A stretch of 37,690 nt of DNA, taken from positions 1-37,690 of IMG/VR virus record IMGVR_UViG_3300024333_000012. One strand, given 5' to 3'. A program made the position numbers and the translations under genes. The notes under the pieces are model-generated. The model searched no databases and was not told where the DNA came from. It worked only from the letters and a program-made list of their open reading frames with translations. Shown here one piece after another: positions 1 to 7,351 of the stretch (position 1 is its first letter; the number at the start of each line of letters is the position of its first letter). Source of the stretch: a virus.

Positions 1-982
1 CTACCCCGCCCTCCTCGTCAACTTGGATAGCCCGGTACTTCTTGAGATTCGTCCTAAACTCATTTAAATTCTGCCCCTGATAGCCTTTTAGAACCCAGTA
101 CGCCTCTTGAATATCCTCAAGGTTATTTGAAAACTCAGATATGTTCAAATCATAATCATCAATCATCGGTTTTAGTACTGTCAAATCTGATTGGAATTCC
201 GCGTTGTTCTTCAGGACTATAAACGGGACTTTCCCCCAGGAACCGCTTTTCTCTGTGCCCTCGACCTTACGCCCGGCCATGACCATTGATTCAATCCAAT
301 GAGGCCGCGGATTCACCGGTTCGTCGGGATCAAGTACGTATTCCCCGCCGTCCTCTTTTTGAACGTAGTATTTTACTTGGTCCTTGTCCCACCATTCGAC
401 TTTATATCCTGTTTTCTTGACTTTGTTTGTGTCAATGTATTCAAATTCATAATATCTTATCACGTAAATCAAATCCCTCTGATAAAGCGAGTCGTAAATA
501 AGGATGCACTGCTCGGCTGGGATTATGGCAAAGTCAAACTCGCCCTTCTCGTTTATGAACGGGTGCAACGTTTCATATCCCTTGACTCCCGCGCCCTTGA
601 TATACTCAATCATGGTCTCATCGAAATATTCATCCGTTATTGTCTCGGCCAGCTCAACGACCGGATCATTTTCATCCTCGCTTTTAAACGTGATCGGATT
701 TCCGCAGATATAATTGGATTTCTGGTCAACAAGATAAGTCAGGAACGGATGAACAACCTGGTTATTTGTGGCGTTGTCATCCGTGTATTCTATGCCATCA
801 ACCCAATATTTTATTTCCCTGTCCAGAATATCATGGTCACCTTTGTAATAGTCTATTCCGTCCTGCATATCAGTTTTTGCGGTCTCGTCTGCGTCTATCA
901 AATCCCCGATGATCTGGCTGTCCTGAAGCATCCCAGTTACGGCAAGGCGGGCGTTTATTAAGTCCTGTTCTGTGATATACAT
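1..982 (-). CDS. Portal protein, SPP1 gp6-like (C-terminus cut by window edge)
   Basis: The portal forms the dodecameric DNA channel at the capsid vertex, docks the terminase and later the connector proteins. The gene starts at an ATG at 982-980 with a GAGG ribosome site inside the terminase stop region, and stays open to base 1, giving 327 residues of an incomplete protein. The stretch around residues 80-100 (FLTYLVDQKSNYICGNPITF) matches the conserved block of the SPP1-type portal family, followed by the usual acidic linker and a beta-rich wing region. It comes directly after terl, as in most tailed phages. The clip and C-terminal crown must lie beyond the left edge, that is, beyond the right end if the contig is circular. 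Confidence 0.85.
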   Translation of the reverse strand, partial: MYITEQDLINARLAVTGMLQDSQIIGDLIDADETAKTDMQDGIDYYKGDHDILDREIKYWVDGIEYTDDNATNNQVVHPFLTYLVDQKSNYICGNPITFKSEDENDPVVELAETITDEYFDETMIEYIKGAGVKGYETLHPFINEKGEFDFAIIPAEQCILIYDSLYQRDLIYVIRYYEFEYIDTNKVKKTGYKVEWWDKDQVKYYVQKEDGGEYVLDPDEPVNPRPHWIESMVMAGRKVEGTEKSGSWGKVPFIVLKNNAEFQSDLTVLKPMIDDYDLNISEFSNNLEDIQEAYWVLKGYQGQNLNEFRTNLKKYRAIQVDEEGGV

Positions 983-989
983 TCTTTCC

Positions 990-2438
990 TCACTTTAAAA
1001 ATTTAACTGTTTTTGGTCCCATGTTTTCAGCCACGCCGGTTAAAGCGTCCTCGGCATCATCATTCTTCGCTTTGCCCTCTTTTTGAAAAGCGTTGATATG
1101 TTCCCAAAATGCGGGCCATCTTGTTGCAGCATCCACAGGGAAAAAAATGTTTTCCATGACATTATTTGACTGGGAGATTATCCGGCCTTGTTTGTTCTGG
1201 GACTGATGAAACCATTTGATTATTATATCCCTGCGCTTGTATTCGTCCCAGAGAATCCGCTGAACGTTCCTGGCAAACCCGCGCCCGCCCGAGTTACTTT
1301 CAATCTTGCAGAGATTTACGTTGAAATCCATCAATCTCTTGGCTGTCTCTGGCTCGGTGATCTCCATGCCGGCCTTCGTGTAATATACGTCTAAAACATA
1401 CGCCCGGCCCTGGTAGAATCCATAAATAACACAGCATAGCCAGTCATCCCCTTCGTCCGCCGTGTCAATGTAGGCATAAACCGGTGCAATCAAAGACTTG
1501 TGATTGTTGTCCTCGGGTAAATCGGTATATTTTTTCAAACTCGGATAAAGTTTCCCGATGATGTCAATGGGTTCTTGGTGATAGTTTGCCGCAAAAATTT
1601 CCGGCATCATAGGCCCTTTTATATCATTATACTTGTCTTTAGAAAGAAACTCAGGGCACAGCATTTCACCCGTTGTTTTGTCCATTGCCTCCATTTTGAG
1701 AACATACCACTTTTCAGGCTCAATCTGAAGCAACCGGCCACACGGATCGCCCTTGCTCCACCTGGTCATGCACATGACCTTGAGCGTATCCTGTACCCGG
1801 GGTTCTATTCGGGAAAGAAAAGTTGAAGTGTATCTTTGCCAGACATCCTCACAATGATTTTCGTTAAGTGCCTCGATGGCCCCTTTTATCGGGTCATCCA
1901 CAAGCTGAATTGTACCGCCTTTTGAAGTTACAGACCCCTGAACGCCTGACCCTAAATAGTTGAAATGCTGACCCTCTAACGCCCATTTATAAGCAGATGC
2001 CGACCCCTGCTTAACTTTCGTATTTGGGAAAACATCGCTAAATACTATATCATCCGGATCAATCTTTTCCATCGTGATGCCATCTCTGGCGTATTTAGAG
2101 AAATCCCCAGCTGTGTCATCATTGTATGACCAAGTCAAAATCCTGTGACTGTTATCCTTCCCCAGTGCCCAATCGGTCCAATGAACCAGGGTTCTTGTCT
2201 TTCCAAATCTCGGAGGAATATTAATCATTAAATTTTTATAGACCTTGCCGGAGGGATCAAGCGGAAGCCCGAAAAAGAAATTGTTTAAAACCGTGCATAA
2301 TTTCACCAGATGCAGCCGGTCATCCCTATAAAACTCAGGATCAATTACCTTGCAGTAATGCCAGAATGAACGTCTCGCCAGGACTATTTTAGATGCCTTG
2401 CTTAATATCCTTTTTTCTCGGTCCGTCAAGATAAGCAT
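990..2438 (-). CDS. terL: Terminase large subunit (ATPase and nuclease)
   Basis: TerL packages DNA into the prohead with an N-terminal ATPase and cuts it with a C-terminal RNase H-like nuclease. From the ATG at 2438 (GGAAG site 4 nt upstream) it has 482 residues. Walker A is PPRFGKT (about 75-81), Walker B is IQLVDDPIKG (about 177-186), and the coupling motif is MTRW. Nuclease acids are seen in YAYIDTADEGDD, CKIESNSGG and NDDAEDAL. A TTG codon at 2480 would add 14 residues but overlaps terS more deeply and has a poorer ribosome site. The gene overlaps terS by 50 nt, and its TGA lies in the portal ribosome-binding region, so the three are probably coupled. Confidence 0.93.
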   Translation of the reverse strand: MLILTDREKRILSKASKIVLARRSFWHYCKVIDPEFYRDDRLHLVKLCTVLNNFFFGLPLDPSGKVYKNLMINIPPRFGKTRTLVHWTDWALGKDNSHRILTWSYNDDTAGDFSKYARDGITMEKIDPDDIVFSDVFPNTKVKQGSASAYKWALEGQHFNYLGSGVQGSVTSKGGTIQLVDDPIKGAIEALNENHCEDVWQRYTSTFLSRIEPRVQDTLKVMCMTRWSKGDPCGRLLQIEPEKWYVLKMEAMDKTTGEMLCPEFLSKDKYNDIKGPMMPEIFAANYHQEPIDIIGKLYPSLKKYTDLPEDNNHKSLIAPVYAYIDTADEGDDWLCCVIYGFYQGRAYVLDVYYTKAGMEITEPETAKRLMDFNVNLCKIESNSGGRGFARNVQRILWDEYKRRDIIIKWFHQSQNKQGRIISQSNNVMENIFFPVDAATRWPAFWEHINAFQKEGKAKNDDAEDALTGVAENMGPKTVKFLK

Positions 2439-2847
2439 TTTCTTCCAGTTTCTTTGTTTCCTCTTTTTCGAGTTTCTCAATCAAGGTCTTTATCGCTTCA
2501 TTGGGATCGGCTTTCATGTTCATGTCTACATCCTGCTTATCTCTCCATTTCTCTCTTCGTCTGTTCTTGAGCCAAAATATCAATGACGTGGGATTCGGGG
2601 GATAATAAGTCCCATTAGGACCAGTAAAGCCCATTGCACTCTTGAACAAAGACCCTTCAACTTCATCATCTGGCTGTACTTTGCCTCTTTTTAGGGCATC
2701 CCGTAAGTCATCATGTTCTTTGAGATATTTATAAAAACAATTTCTGCTAAGACCAAGTTTTTTAAATATTTGCTCGTCTGTCATCCCCTCTTTGGCATAG
2801 GCCTCGACCAGCTCGGGGAAATTGTCTTGATATTTACTCTTTGCCAT
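2389..2847 (-). CDS. terS: Terminase small subunit-like HTH protein
   Basis: The likely role is recognition of phage DNA and recruitment of TerL. The ATG at 2847 (MAKSKYQ) gives 152 residues. It opens with a helix-turn-helix (DEQIFKKLGLSRNCFYKYL) and later has the IFWLKNRRREKWRDKQ block that marks this phage TerS group, then a charged, coiled C-terminus. It has no good ribosome site and overlaps the stop of the upstream gene by 14 nt, so translation is probably coupled. A longer reading to 2889 adds 14 residues that do not fit the family start. Position just before terL supports the call. Confidence 0.82.
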   Translation of the reverse strand: MAKSKYQDNFPELVEAYAKEGMTDEQIFKKLGLSRNCFYKYLKEHDDLRDALKRGKVQPDDEVEGSLFKSAMGFTGPNGTYYPPNPTSLIFWLKNRRREKWRDKQDVDMNMKADPNEAIKTLIEKLEKEETKKLEENAYLDGPRKKDIKQGI

Positions 2848-3190
2848 CGAATAGATACTCAATAAAAAACGAAATGAATGACCCGACAAATGATGCCAGA
2901 AAATCCTTTATACAGAATCCTTCCCCTCCTAAATATCCGTACCTTTCACAGTGCATAAATCCGTCTTTAATCTCCCAGGCCAAATTTAACCCGGCAGTTA
3001 TGAATAAAGATTCTACCGGACCGAACTTTTTCCTTGATAAAGCATATATCCCGCATCCTTCATAAAAATGCTCTTCTTTGTCATATTCAAAAACAATCCC
3101 GCTTTTACTCTCCCATGTACTATGAGATACCCTAAAATCTGCGAAAAGATTTGTACAAATTAAAATCAATGTAATTACAATGTATTTCAA
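2834..3190 (-). CDS. Small exported protein, YfiM/DUF2279-like
   Basis: The 118-residue protein starts at a TTG with a GAGGG site 6 nt upstream. Residues 1-18 form a Sec signal peptide (MKYIVITLILICTNLFA). The mature part contains EEHFYEGCGIYALSRK, AGLNLAWEIKDG and GEGFCIKDFLASFVGSFI. This pattern of a charged His motif, a WE-D motif and a D-A-G motif in membrane segments resembles YfiM-type periplasmic proteins often seen in phages and islands. The function of that family is unknown. The gene overlaps terS and is probably co-translated with it. Confidence 0.5.
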   Translation of the reverse strand: MKYIVITLILICTNLFADFRVSHSTWESKSGIVFEYDKEEHFYEGCGIYALSRKKFGPVESLFITAGLNLAWEIKDGFMHCERYGYLGGEGFCIKDFLASFVGSFISFFIEYLFDGKE

Positions 3191-3215
3191 ATCTTTCCCT
3201 CATAATTATAAATAT

Positions 3216-3704
3216 TCATTGGCAATTTCCAATAATATTTATTTTCGGTTTCATATATTTTATCATCAAACCCTCAAAATCCTCTTCATCCCATATTACA
3301 GCCAATTCCAATGCAGATAATTTTGCAACTGGGAAAATTGAGTATTCAGATTTTATAATTGGCAGACAATATTCGGCACAATCCACCCTTCCCCATAACT
3401 CTATAATCCAATCCATTGATTTTGGTAAATGTCGTACTATTTCTCCAGCAATATTCGAAATAGCCCTATATCTTCCATCCCCATTTTCCATAAAATGACA
3501 TTTATAATTACCAAACCACCTACTCCATATATTCCATCTGCTAATTCCAATATATAAAATAGTTTTGTTTTCGTCTTTTATTATATATAAACATTCATTT
3601 TTTTCCTTGTAATTCCTATCTGCAAAATCCTTAAATCTTAATTTATTGATACCCTTGAAATGATTATTAAAATAATTTTTATCTTGTTCTGAAATTGTTA
3701 TCAT
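3216..3704 (-). CDS. GIY-YIG-like nuclease
   Basis: A 162-residue protein with a recognisable GIY-YIG core: LYII at 39-42 and YIG at 51-53 replace the signature, followed by the conserved Arg at 62 (NIWSRW), a Glu at 144 (EGLMIKYM) and a terminal Asn in KPKIN. These residues form the single metal-ion active site in the family. No clear DNA-binding domain is fused, so it could be a free-standing homing endonuclease or a nick-making phage enzyme. The region is AT-richer than its neighbours, which fits a mobile insertion. It starts one base after the upstream stop and sits just before the packaging genes. Confidence 0.65.
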   Translation of the reverse strand: MITISEQDKNYFNNHFKGINKLRFKDFADRNYKEKNECLYIIKDENKTILYIGISRWNIWSRWFGNYKCHFMENGDGRYRAISNIAGEIVRHLPKSMDWIIELWGRVDCAEYCLPIIKSEYSIFPVAKLSALELAVIWDEEDFEGLMIKYMKPKINIIGNCQ

Positions 3705-3944
3705 TCAAATCTTCCCTTCATAAACAATATGTTGCACCATTCTCTCACAAAGACAGTATTTATTCGACAGGTCCGTTATAATATCAATCGACCTTTCCCC
3801 TTTTTCTTTCCGCTCTTGGAACTCCCTCTTGATTTGCCAATTCCGCGCCGAATGTTTGTCAATGTACTGCCTGTCAATCAGAAACTCCAAAAGTTCAGCC
3901 ATAGAGTATTTCGACAGGATCGGTTCAAGGTCTATCTCGTTCAA
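3705..3944 (-). CDS. Small HTH-like protein
   Basis: A 79-residue protein from a TTG start; the next in-frame ATG is codon 15. The C-terminal half (DIITDLSNKYCLCERMVQHIVYEG) has the spacing of a helix-turn-helix of the Mor/sigma-like kind, with a charged helical middle. No exact family is recognised. Its TGA abuts the ATG of the GIY-YIG gene, so the pair may be translated together. It could be a regulator of the late genes downstream, but this rests only on position and the HTH-like shape. Confidence 0.5.
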   Translation of the reverse strand: MNEIDLEPILSKYSMAELLEFLIDRQYIDKHSARNWQIKREFQERKEKGERSIDIITDLSNKYCLCERMVQHIVYEGKI

Positions 3945-4000
3945 GTCTTTTATACCCTTTCACTTTTAAGATAATATAAGTCAATAGAAAATCACCGAAA

Positions 4001-4204
4001 TTAAATTGCGTTAGGCTTTTTCCCCTCTTTGCCGGGCATCGGATCATAAACCTTTATGATCTGATCCCTTTTGAGCTGAAACTGCTTTCCGTTAAAATCA
4101 CGCACAAAAACATTTTCCCCATTCGGAGATGCCGAAATATACTCGGCGGTCTCAGTCTTTGAAATCTTGTCCCGCCTGAAAATCACGTATCTAAGGTCAG
4201 ACAT
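4001..4204 (-). CDS. Hypothetical 67-residue protein
   Basis: Not recognised. The ATG at 4204 has a GGAGG site 5 nt upstream and overlaps the end of the Tat-signal gene by 8 nt. The protein is short, basic and beta-rich (SPNGENVFVRDFNGKQFQL), which could be a small SH3-like barrel. It has no membrane segment or cysteine pair. It is followed by a 56-nt gap before the HTH-like gene. Confidence 0.55.
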   Translation of the reverse strand: MSDLRYVIFRRDKISKTETAEYISASPNGENVFVRDFNGKQFQLKRDQIIKVYDPMPGKEGKKPNAI

Positions 4205-4574
4205 TTTTCCTCCATATTTTCTTAATTTTACGGCAAATTATATCTCTACTGAAATATTCATGGTATGATATATGATCGCTTATTTCAATTATTGCCATTT
4301 TTATTTTTTCTTTACCTATTTTCGCTTCAATGACATCCCCAACGTTCAATCTCATAATCTTTTCAGAAGGCCTTACAAATGTCAAATTATATTCTTGGTC
4401 GCAAGTATGATAACTGTATTGTTTTACCCATCCATCCGAAAATCCAGTCCAGGGTTCGCCTCCCGGTGGTATCAAATTATTATTTTTAATTTTGGGGACT
4501 GTCTTTAAAATAGATGCAGAAAAAGCAATCCCAAATAAACTCCCCAAAAAGTTACGTCTCGTCTGTTTTATCAT
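4197..4574 (-). CDS. Hypothetical protein with twin-arginine (Tat) signal
   Basis: A 125-residue protein starting at an ATG with a GGAGG site and an ATGA overlap with the upstream gene. The N-terminus TRRNFLGSLFGIAFSASIL fits the Tat consensus (RRxFL plus a mild hydrophobic stretch), so the folded protein would be sent to the periplasm. The mature part has a glycine-proline patch (PPGGEPWTG) and a beta-rich C-terminus, with no family I know. A Tat-exported product is unusual for a phage; it may alter the lysogen or host envelope, but that is inference. Confidence 0.55.
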   Translation of the reverse strand: MIKQTRRNFLGSLFGIAFSASILKTVPKIKNNNLIPPGGEPWTGFSDGWVKQYSYHTCDQEYNLTFVRPSEKIMRLNVGDVIEAKIGKEKIKMAIIEISDHISYHEYFSRDIICRKIKKIWRKNV

Positions 4575-4774
4575 TTTTTCCTCCCCTTTTTTATATGTCG
4601 CCGTATTTGTCCAGTCGCCCTCTCATCTCGTTTCGTTTGAAATTCAATGTGTCTTTTCCTTACCCTGAAGTTAATCACGTGAACAAGTCCGCAATCACAA
4701 CAGGCCAACTTATAACCCCTTCGGATTGGTCTGATCCATTCATCGGGCTTATGTTCTCGGTATGGCCTTGTCAT
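4571..4774 (-). CDS. Small basic zinc-binding-like phage protein
   Basis: The ATG at 4774 overlaps the TGA of the upstream membrane gene (ATGA) and gives 67 residues. The longer open frame from 4828 would run through that gene and is rejected. The motif YKLACCDCGLVHVINF looks like half of a zinc ribbon, and the rest is Arg/Lys-rich (RDERATGQIRRHIKK). Similar CCDCG-LVH proteins are common small phage ORFs without a known role. It is probably nucleic-acid binding. Confidence 0.6.
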   Translation of the reverse strand: MTRPYREHKPDEWIRPIRRGYKLACCDCGLVHVINFRVRKRHIEFQTKRDERATGQIRRHIKKGRKK

Positions 4775-4950
4775 GTATAAATCATCATGACAATCAAACA
4801 AAAAACAAAAGTTAATACCGAAAACCAAATTTTTCGCATAATCTCCTCAATCCCGCGGCTCCAATAAACCCATATAGATGCCCCAATGTCTATTCCAGAA
4901 CCAATCATAAACAGAATAACGGGAAGTTTCATGATGTCCCAACTAATCAT
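4771..4950 (-). CDS. Small membrane protein (two TM segments)
   Basis: A 59-residue protein if the ATG at 4950, which overlaps the upstream stop as TAATG, is used; an ATG at 4965 would add five residues. Two hydrophobic stretches (LPVILFMIGSGIDIGASIWVY and IWFSVLTFVFCLIVMMIY) flank a short charged loop. No family is recognised. It lies in a run of four tiny membrane proteins between the phosphoesterase and terminase modules, which suggests a shared envelope role. Confidence 0.5.
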   Translation of the reverse strand: MISWDIMKLPVILFMIGSGIDIGASIWVYWSRGIEEIMRKIWFSVLTFVFCLIVMMIYT

Positions 4951-5144
4951 TAAAAAAGTCCGCATTTTTCATCTTCTGTGTAATGTGTTATCTTAAAACC
5001 ATTTTTTTTGCGGGCATTTATAAAATGTCCATCTATAAATCTTGCCCATCCTCTCCGACACGTATTACAATCCAATACTTGATAAAAACCATTTTCATTC
5101 GGTATTTTTTTATCTTTGCCTTTTAATGGGTACCATATGCTCAT
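4950..5144 (-). CDS. Hypothetical 64-residue protein (DUF551-like)
   Basis: The ATG at 5144 overlaps the radical SAM stop as ATGA. The sequence begins SIWYPLKGKDKKIPNENGFYQV, then has a CNTC pair and a C-terminal acidic tail. The W-P-x-P-x-x-G-x-Y opening resembles the short DUF551-type modules found in phages. No enzymatic residues are seen. Tight coupling to the radical SAM gene makes it a possible partner or substrate, but nothing in the sequence proves this. Confidence 0.5.
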   Translation of the reverse strand: MSIWYPLKGKDKKIPNENGFYQVLDCNTCRRGWARFIDGHFINARKKNGFKITHYTEDEKCGLF

Positions 5145-5995
5145 TTGATTTCCTCAATGTCATTGTAAGCTGAACAGGTATTGCATTTGGGAAAATAGTC
5201 GCATTCTATAAATTCGTGCATAAAAGAATAATCATTAATCTCCTCCGCGTTCTTCCCGTTCAGTAAATGCACAAGGCAGCGATACATTTTCATGTCCGGG
5301 CCTATTATATGCTCATTTGTCCGGCATAAGACTCTCCGCGCCGGTCTATTCTTCATGTAGGCATTGTAAACTAATTCATCGGATGTTGCAAGAATACCCT
5401 CGCGCCGGAACCTGTCTAAATACATCCCCGTTGAAACCCCCTCAGCCCTGATTATATGGGGATTCCACAATATGCCTTTCGGTATGATTTTTGTCCGTTT
5501 TATATACTGATTAATTGGGACATCATTTAATGGATGATAGGACATTTTCAGGATGATATTATTATTATGCTTCTTGAGTTTGGAAATTTCGCCCAATCCA
5601 TCTTCTGGAAGATTCGTAAATATCAGAATATTAAAATTGTCCAAGCTGTTTATGACATCCGAAAAGCCTTCAATCAAGAAATGCTCCCCCCCGTTGAAAT
5701 AAAGCTCTCTAATTCCGTGCAGGCGATTTAGAAAATTCACCCATTCCGAAAGTTGACATGAATTGAACTTCGGGGATTTGTCAGCCAAAATTCTATTTAT
5801 GCAAAAATAACAGTTTAAATTACAGGCCAGGGTCATATAGATATGCAAATGATCCGCACCATTCATATCTATCGGTTCACCGTGTCGCCGTGCGGTCCGT
5901 TGTGACCTGAAACCACTGAAATCTTTCCTCAATTCATAGAGCATTAAAGGTATTGGGGAAATCCTCTTAGCTATCTTATTTTTCAAACTCGACAC
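5141..5995 (-). CDS. Radical SAM enzyme with SPASM-like cysteine tail
   Basis: Radical SAM enzymes use a [4Fe-4S] cluster to split S-adenosylmethionine into methionine and a 5'-deoxyadenosyl radical. The cluster motif CNLNCYFC (CxxxCxxC) lies at residues 58-65, and FNGGEH (the GGE motif that contacts SAM) at about 101-105. The C-terminus has extra cysteines (YRCLVH, then ECDYFPKCNTCS) like an auxiliary-cluster SPASM or twitch region, common in peptide-modifying members. I chose the GTG at 5995 because GGAGG sits 6 nt upstream; upstream ATGs overlap the previous gene more. Length (284 residues) is typical. It is 4 genes after a nucleosidase-fold gene. The substrate is unknown. Confidence 0.8.
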   Translation of the reverse strand: MSSLKNKIAKRISPIPLMLYELRKDFSGFRSQRTARRHGEPIDMNGADHLHIYMTLACNLNCYFCINRILADKSPKFNSCQLSEWVNFLNRLHGIRELYFNGGEHFLIEGFSDVINSLDNFNILIFTNLPEDGLGEISKLKKHNNNIILKMSYHPLNDVPINQYIKRTKIIPKGILWNPHIIRAEGVSTGMYLDRFRREGILATSDELVYNAYMKNRPARRVLCRTNEHIIGPDMKMYRCLVHLLNGKNAEEINDYSFMHEFIECDYFPKCNTCSAYNDIEEIK

Positions 5996-6245
5996 TAATA
6001 GCCTCCATTCCATACGTCTTTTTGTACCATCTGTCAAAGTCTTCTGGATTTAACGCCCTCAAAACAAATGGGGTCAACGCAAGATTATTCATGTTGTCAG
6101 CTCCAATAAATACCCGCCCTGTCCTGAATGAAATCAAAGGATTTGGCTCTCGTCCCGTGATCTTGTAAAAATTAGATTCAAACCAAACCATAACAGCAAC
6201 AAATAGAACAAAACCAAGGGTCATCTTTGCCTCAGTGTTCCGCAT
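5976..6245 (-). CDS. Small membrane-anchored protein
   Basis: An 89-residue protein with one N-terminal transmembrane segment (MTLGFVLFVAVMVWF) and a soluble remainder rich in aromatic and Arg residues. The ATG at 6245 overlaps the end of the upstream membrane gene by 14 nt; ATG codon 8 is an alternative. Its 3' end carries the GGAGG site and start of the radical SAM gene, so the two are likely coupled. No family is recognised. Confidence 0.5.
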   Translation of the reverse strand: MRNTEAKMTLGFVLFVAVMVWFESNFYKITGREPNPLISFRTGRVFIGADNMNNLALTPFVLRALNPEDFDRWYKKTYGMEAISVEFEK

Positions 6246-6438
6246 GGGATAACATCCTCATAAAAGCCAGAAATATTTTAAAAATAACACCAAAAAATAT
6301 ATAAACTTCAATTATAATCTGCCCGGCAAACATCCAGCCCCAACATCCCTTACCCGTTATTAAAAATAAAACCCCCATTAATACGGTGATGATTGATTGC
6401 AAAAGAATCGTTCTGATTTGAGGATTCATCAATTTCAT
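6232..6438 (-). CDS. Small membrane protein
   Basis: A 68-residue, strongly hydrophobic protein with two to three membrane segments (IRTILLQSIITVLMGVLFLI; WMFAGQIIIEVYIFFGVIF). The start overlaps the TGA of the nucleosidase-like gene as ATGA; a second ATG three codons on is possible. No family is recognised. Position between the nucleosidase-fold and radical SAM genes is the only functional hint. Confidence 0.5.
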   Translation of the reverse strand: MKLMNPQIRTILLQSIITVLMGVLFLITGKGCWGWMFAGQIIIEVYIFFGVIFKIFLAFMRMLSHAEH

Positions 6439-6959
6439 TCGATGGCCTTTTGAAAATAATCATTTAACTGGAACAATATTTCAATAAATTTTTTCTGCAT
6501 TCTCCTGTGTTGCAATTTTCTGGCAAGCCAATTTATTCCCTTAAAAGTTATTTTCTTTTCGCAGAAGTCTATCGGATAGCGCACTATGGTCAATCTATCG
6601 CCATAAAACCGTGCAATTCTCTCGGATTCCATGTCCACAATTTTTGCCAAAGGCCAGTATTGTCTGATAATATCCGCTGTCGCCTTATCATGCACCGGCA
6701 GCTCGGTCTCAATGACATAATCCACAAATTGAACGTCAAAGTGAGCCATCAAAGACCAGTTCAAATCAAGCCCCCATACCGCGGCCTTTTTGGGAACATA
6801 AAATTTATTTAAAGGCAGTTTCTTTAAAAGCCCGCATGACCCGAACAAGATCACCGTTTGGTCATTTGTTTTTATTGGTTGAGTGGATATTCTAATATGG
6901 AAATCCTTTTGATATTTCAAAAGGTGTTCGGCCTCGTTTTTGTTTGGAATTATTATCAT
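6435..6959 (-). CDS. Nucleoside phosphorylase/nucleosidase-fold protein (MTAN-like)
   Basis: Members of this fold cleave the glycosidic bond of nucleosides; the MTAN branch acts on methylthioadenosine, S-adenosylhomocysteine and 5'-deoxyadenosine. In the 174-residue protein I see the family landmarks in order: an early strand followed by acids (IIIPNKNEAEHLL), the phosphate/ribose loop FGSCG (39-43), the ribose-binding VDMES (108-112) with the catalytic-type Glu, and VRYPID (126-131), whose Asp matches the purine-binding Asp of VRAISD in MTAN. It is shorter than the usual 230 residues and lacks part of the middle. The ATG at 6959 overlaps the upstream stop (ATGA). A degenerate or non-catalytic member cannot be excluded. 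Confidence 0.55.
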   Translation of the reverse strand: MIIIPNKNEAEHLLKYQKDFHIRISTQPIKTNDQTVILFGSCGLLKKLPLNKFYVPKKAAVWGLDLNWSLMAHFDVQFVDYVIETELPVHDKATADIIRQYWPLAKIVDMESERIARFYGDRLTIVRYPIDFCEKKITFKGINWLARKLQHRRMQKKFIEILFQLNDYFQKAIE

Positions 6960-7150
6960 TTTACCGCCTTGTGATTTTCCCAAACCTTTTCAAATTCTTT
7001 CAGCCAATAATCCTCGGGAAAATGTCTCAGACACGCATAGGCCCGTGTCCTGATTTCCCCCTTTCGCATCGGACCTTCCCATTCCAAAAGGTCAAGAAGA
7101 AATCTTCTCGTATTTCTAATTGACCAGAATCTTTCACAATCCATTGTCAT
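6956..7150 (-). CDS. BPSL0761-like small protein
   Basis: A 64-residue protein beginning MTMDCERFWSIRNTRRFL and continuing with a helical stretch to ACLRHFP. The arrangement MTM-x-ER, TR-FL-x-x-L and A-x-LRHFP matches the BPSL0761 family, seen mainly in prophages and islands and of unknown function. A second ATG at codon 3 is possible. It overlaps the nucleosidase-like gene by 4 nt. Confidence 0.6.
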   Translation of the reverse strand: MTMDCERFWSIRNTRRFLLDLLEWEGPMRKGEIRTRAYACLRHFPEDYWLKEFEKVWENHKAVK

Positions 7151-7163
7151 CGTATTTTTTCCT

Positions 7164-7343
7164 TTACGCTATGATAATTAAAACAACACCTATAATCATA
7201 CGTATTACTCTTATATAATGATCTCTCCAAAATGTCTGTTGTCTGTCGCCGGCTTTTAATCCCCAATATAGGGACATCGAAAACCACCCATCGGTCAAGT
7301 TCCACATTCCACAAATAACCAATATTTTAGATTCAAGCGTCAT
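7164..7343 (-). CDS. Small membrane protein (59 residues)
   Basis: This short gene fills an otherwise empty 200-nt gap. The ATG at 7343 is preceded by AGGGGG with a 4-nt spacer, among the best ribosome sites in the window, and the stop is TAA at 7166-7164. The product starts MTLESKILVICGMWNLTDGW and ends in a hydrophobic helix (VIRMIIGVVLIIIA) after a charged middle. A weak membrane segment may also lie at the N-terminus. No family is recognised. Confidence 0.55.
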   Translation of the reverse strand: MTLESKILVICGMWNLTDGWFSMSLYWGLKAGDRQQTFWRDHYIRVIRMIIGVVLIIIA

Positions 7344-7351
7344 ATTTCCCC

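Noticed and set aside
299-961. Plus-strand 220-residue frame
   Set aside because: It lies fully inside the portal gene, and its amino acids (Phe/Val/Leu-rich) are what an antisense reading of that gene gives.
2439-2480. Longer TerL start at a TTG
   Set aside because: The ATG at 2438 has a better ribosome site, smaller overlap with terS, and fits the family start better.
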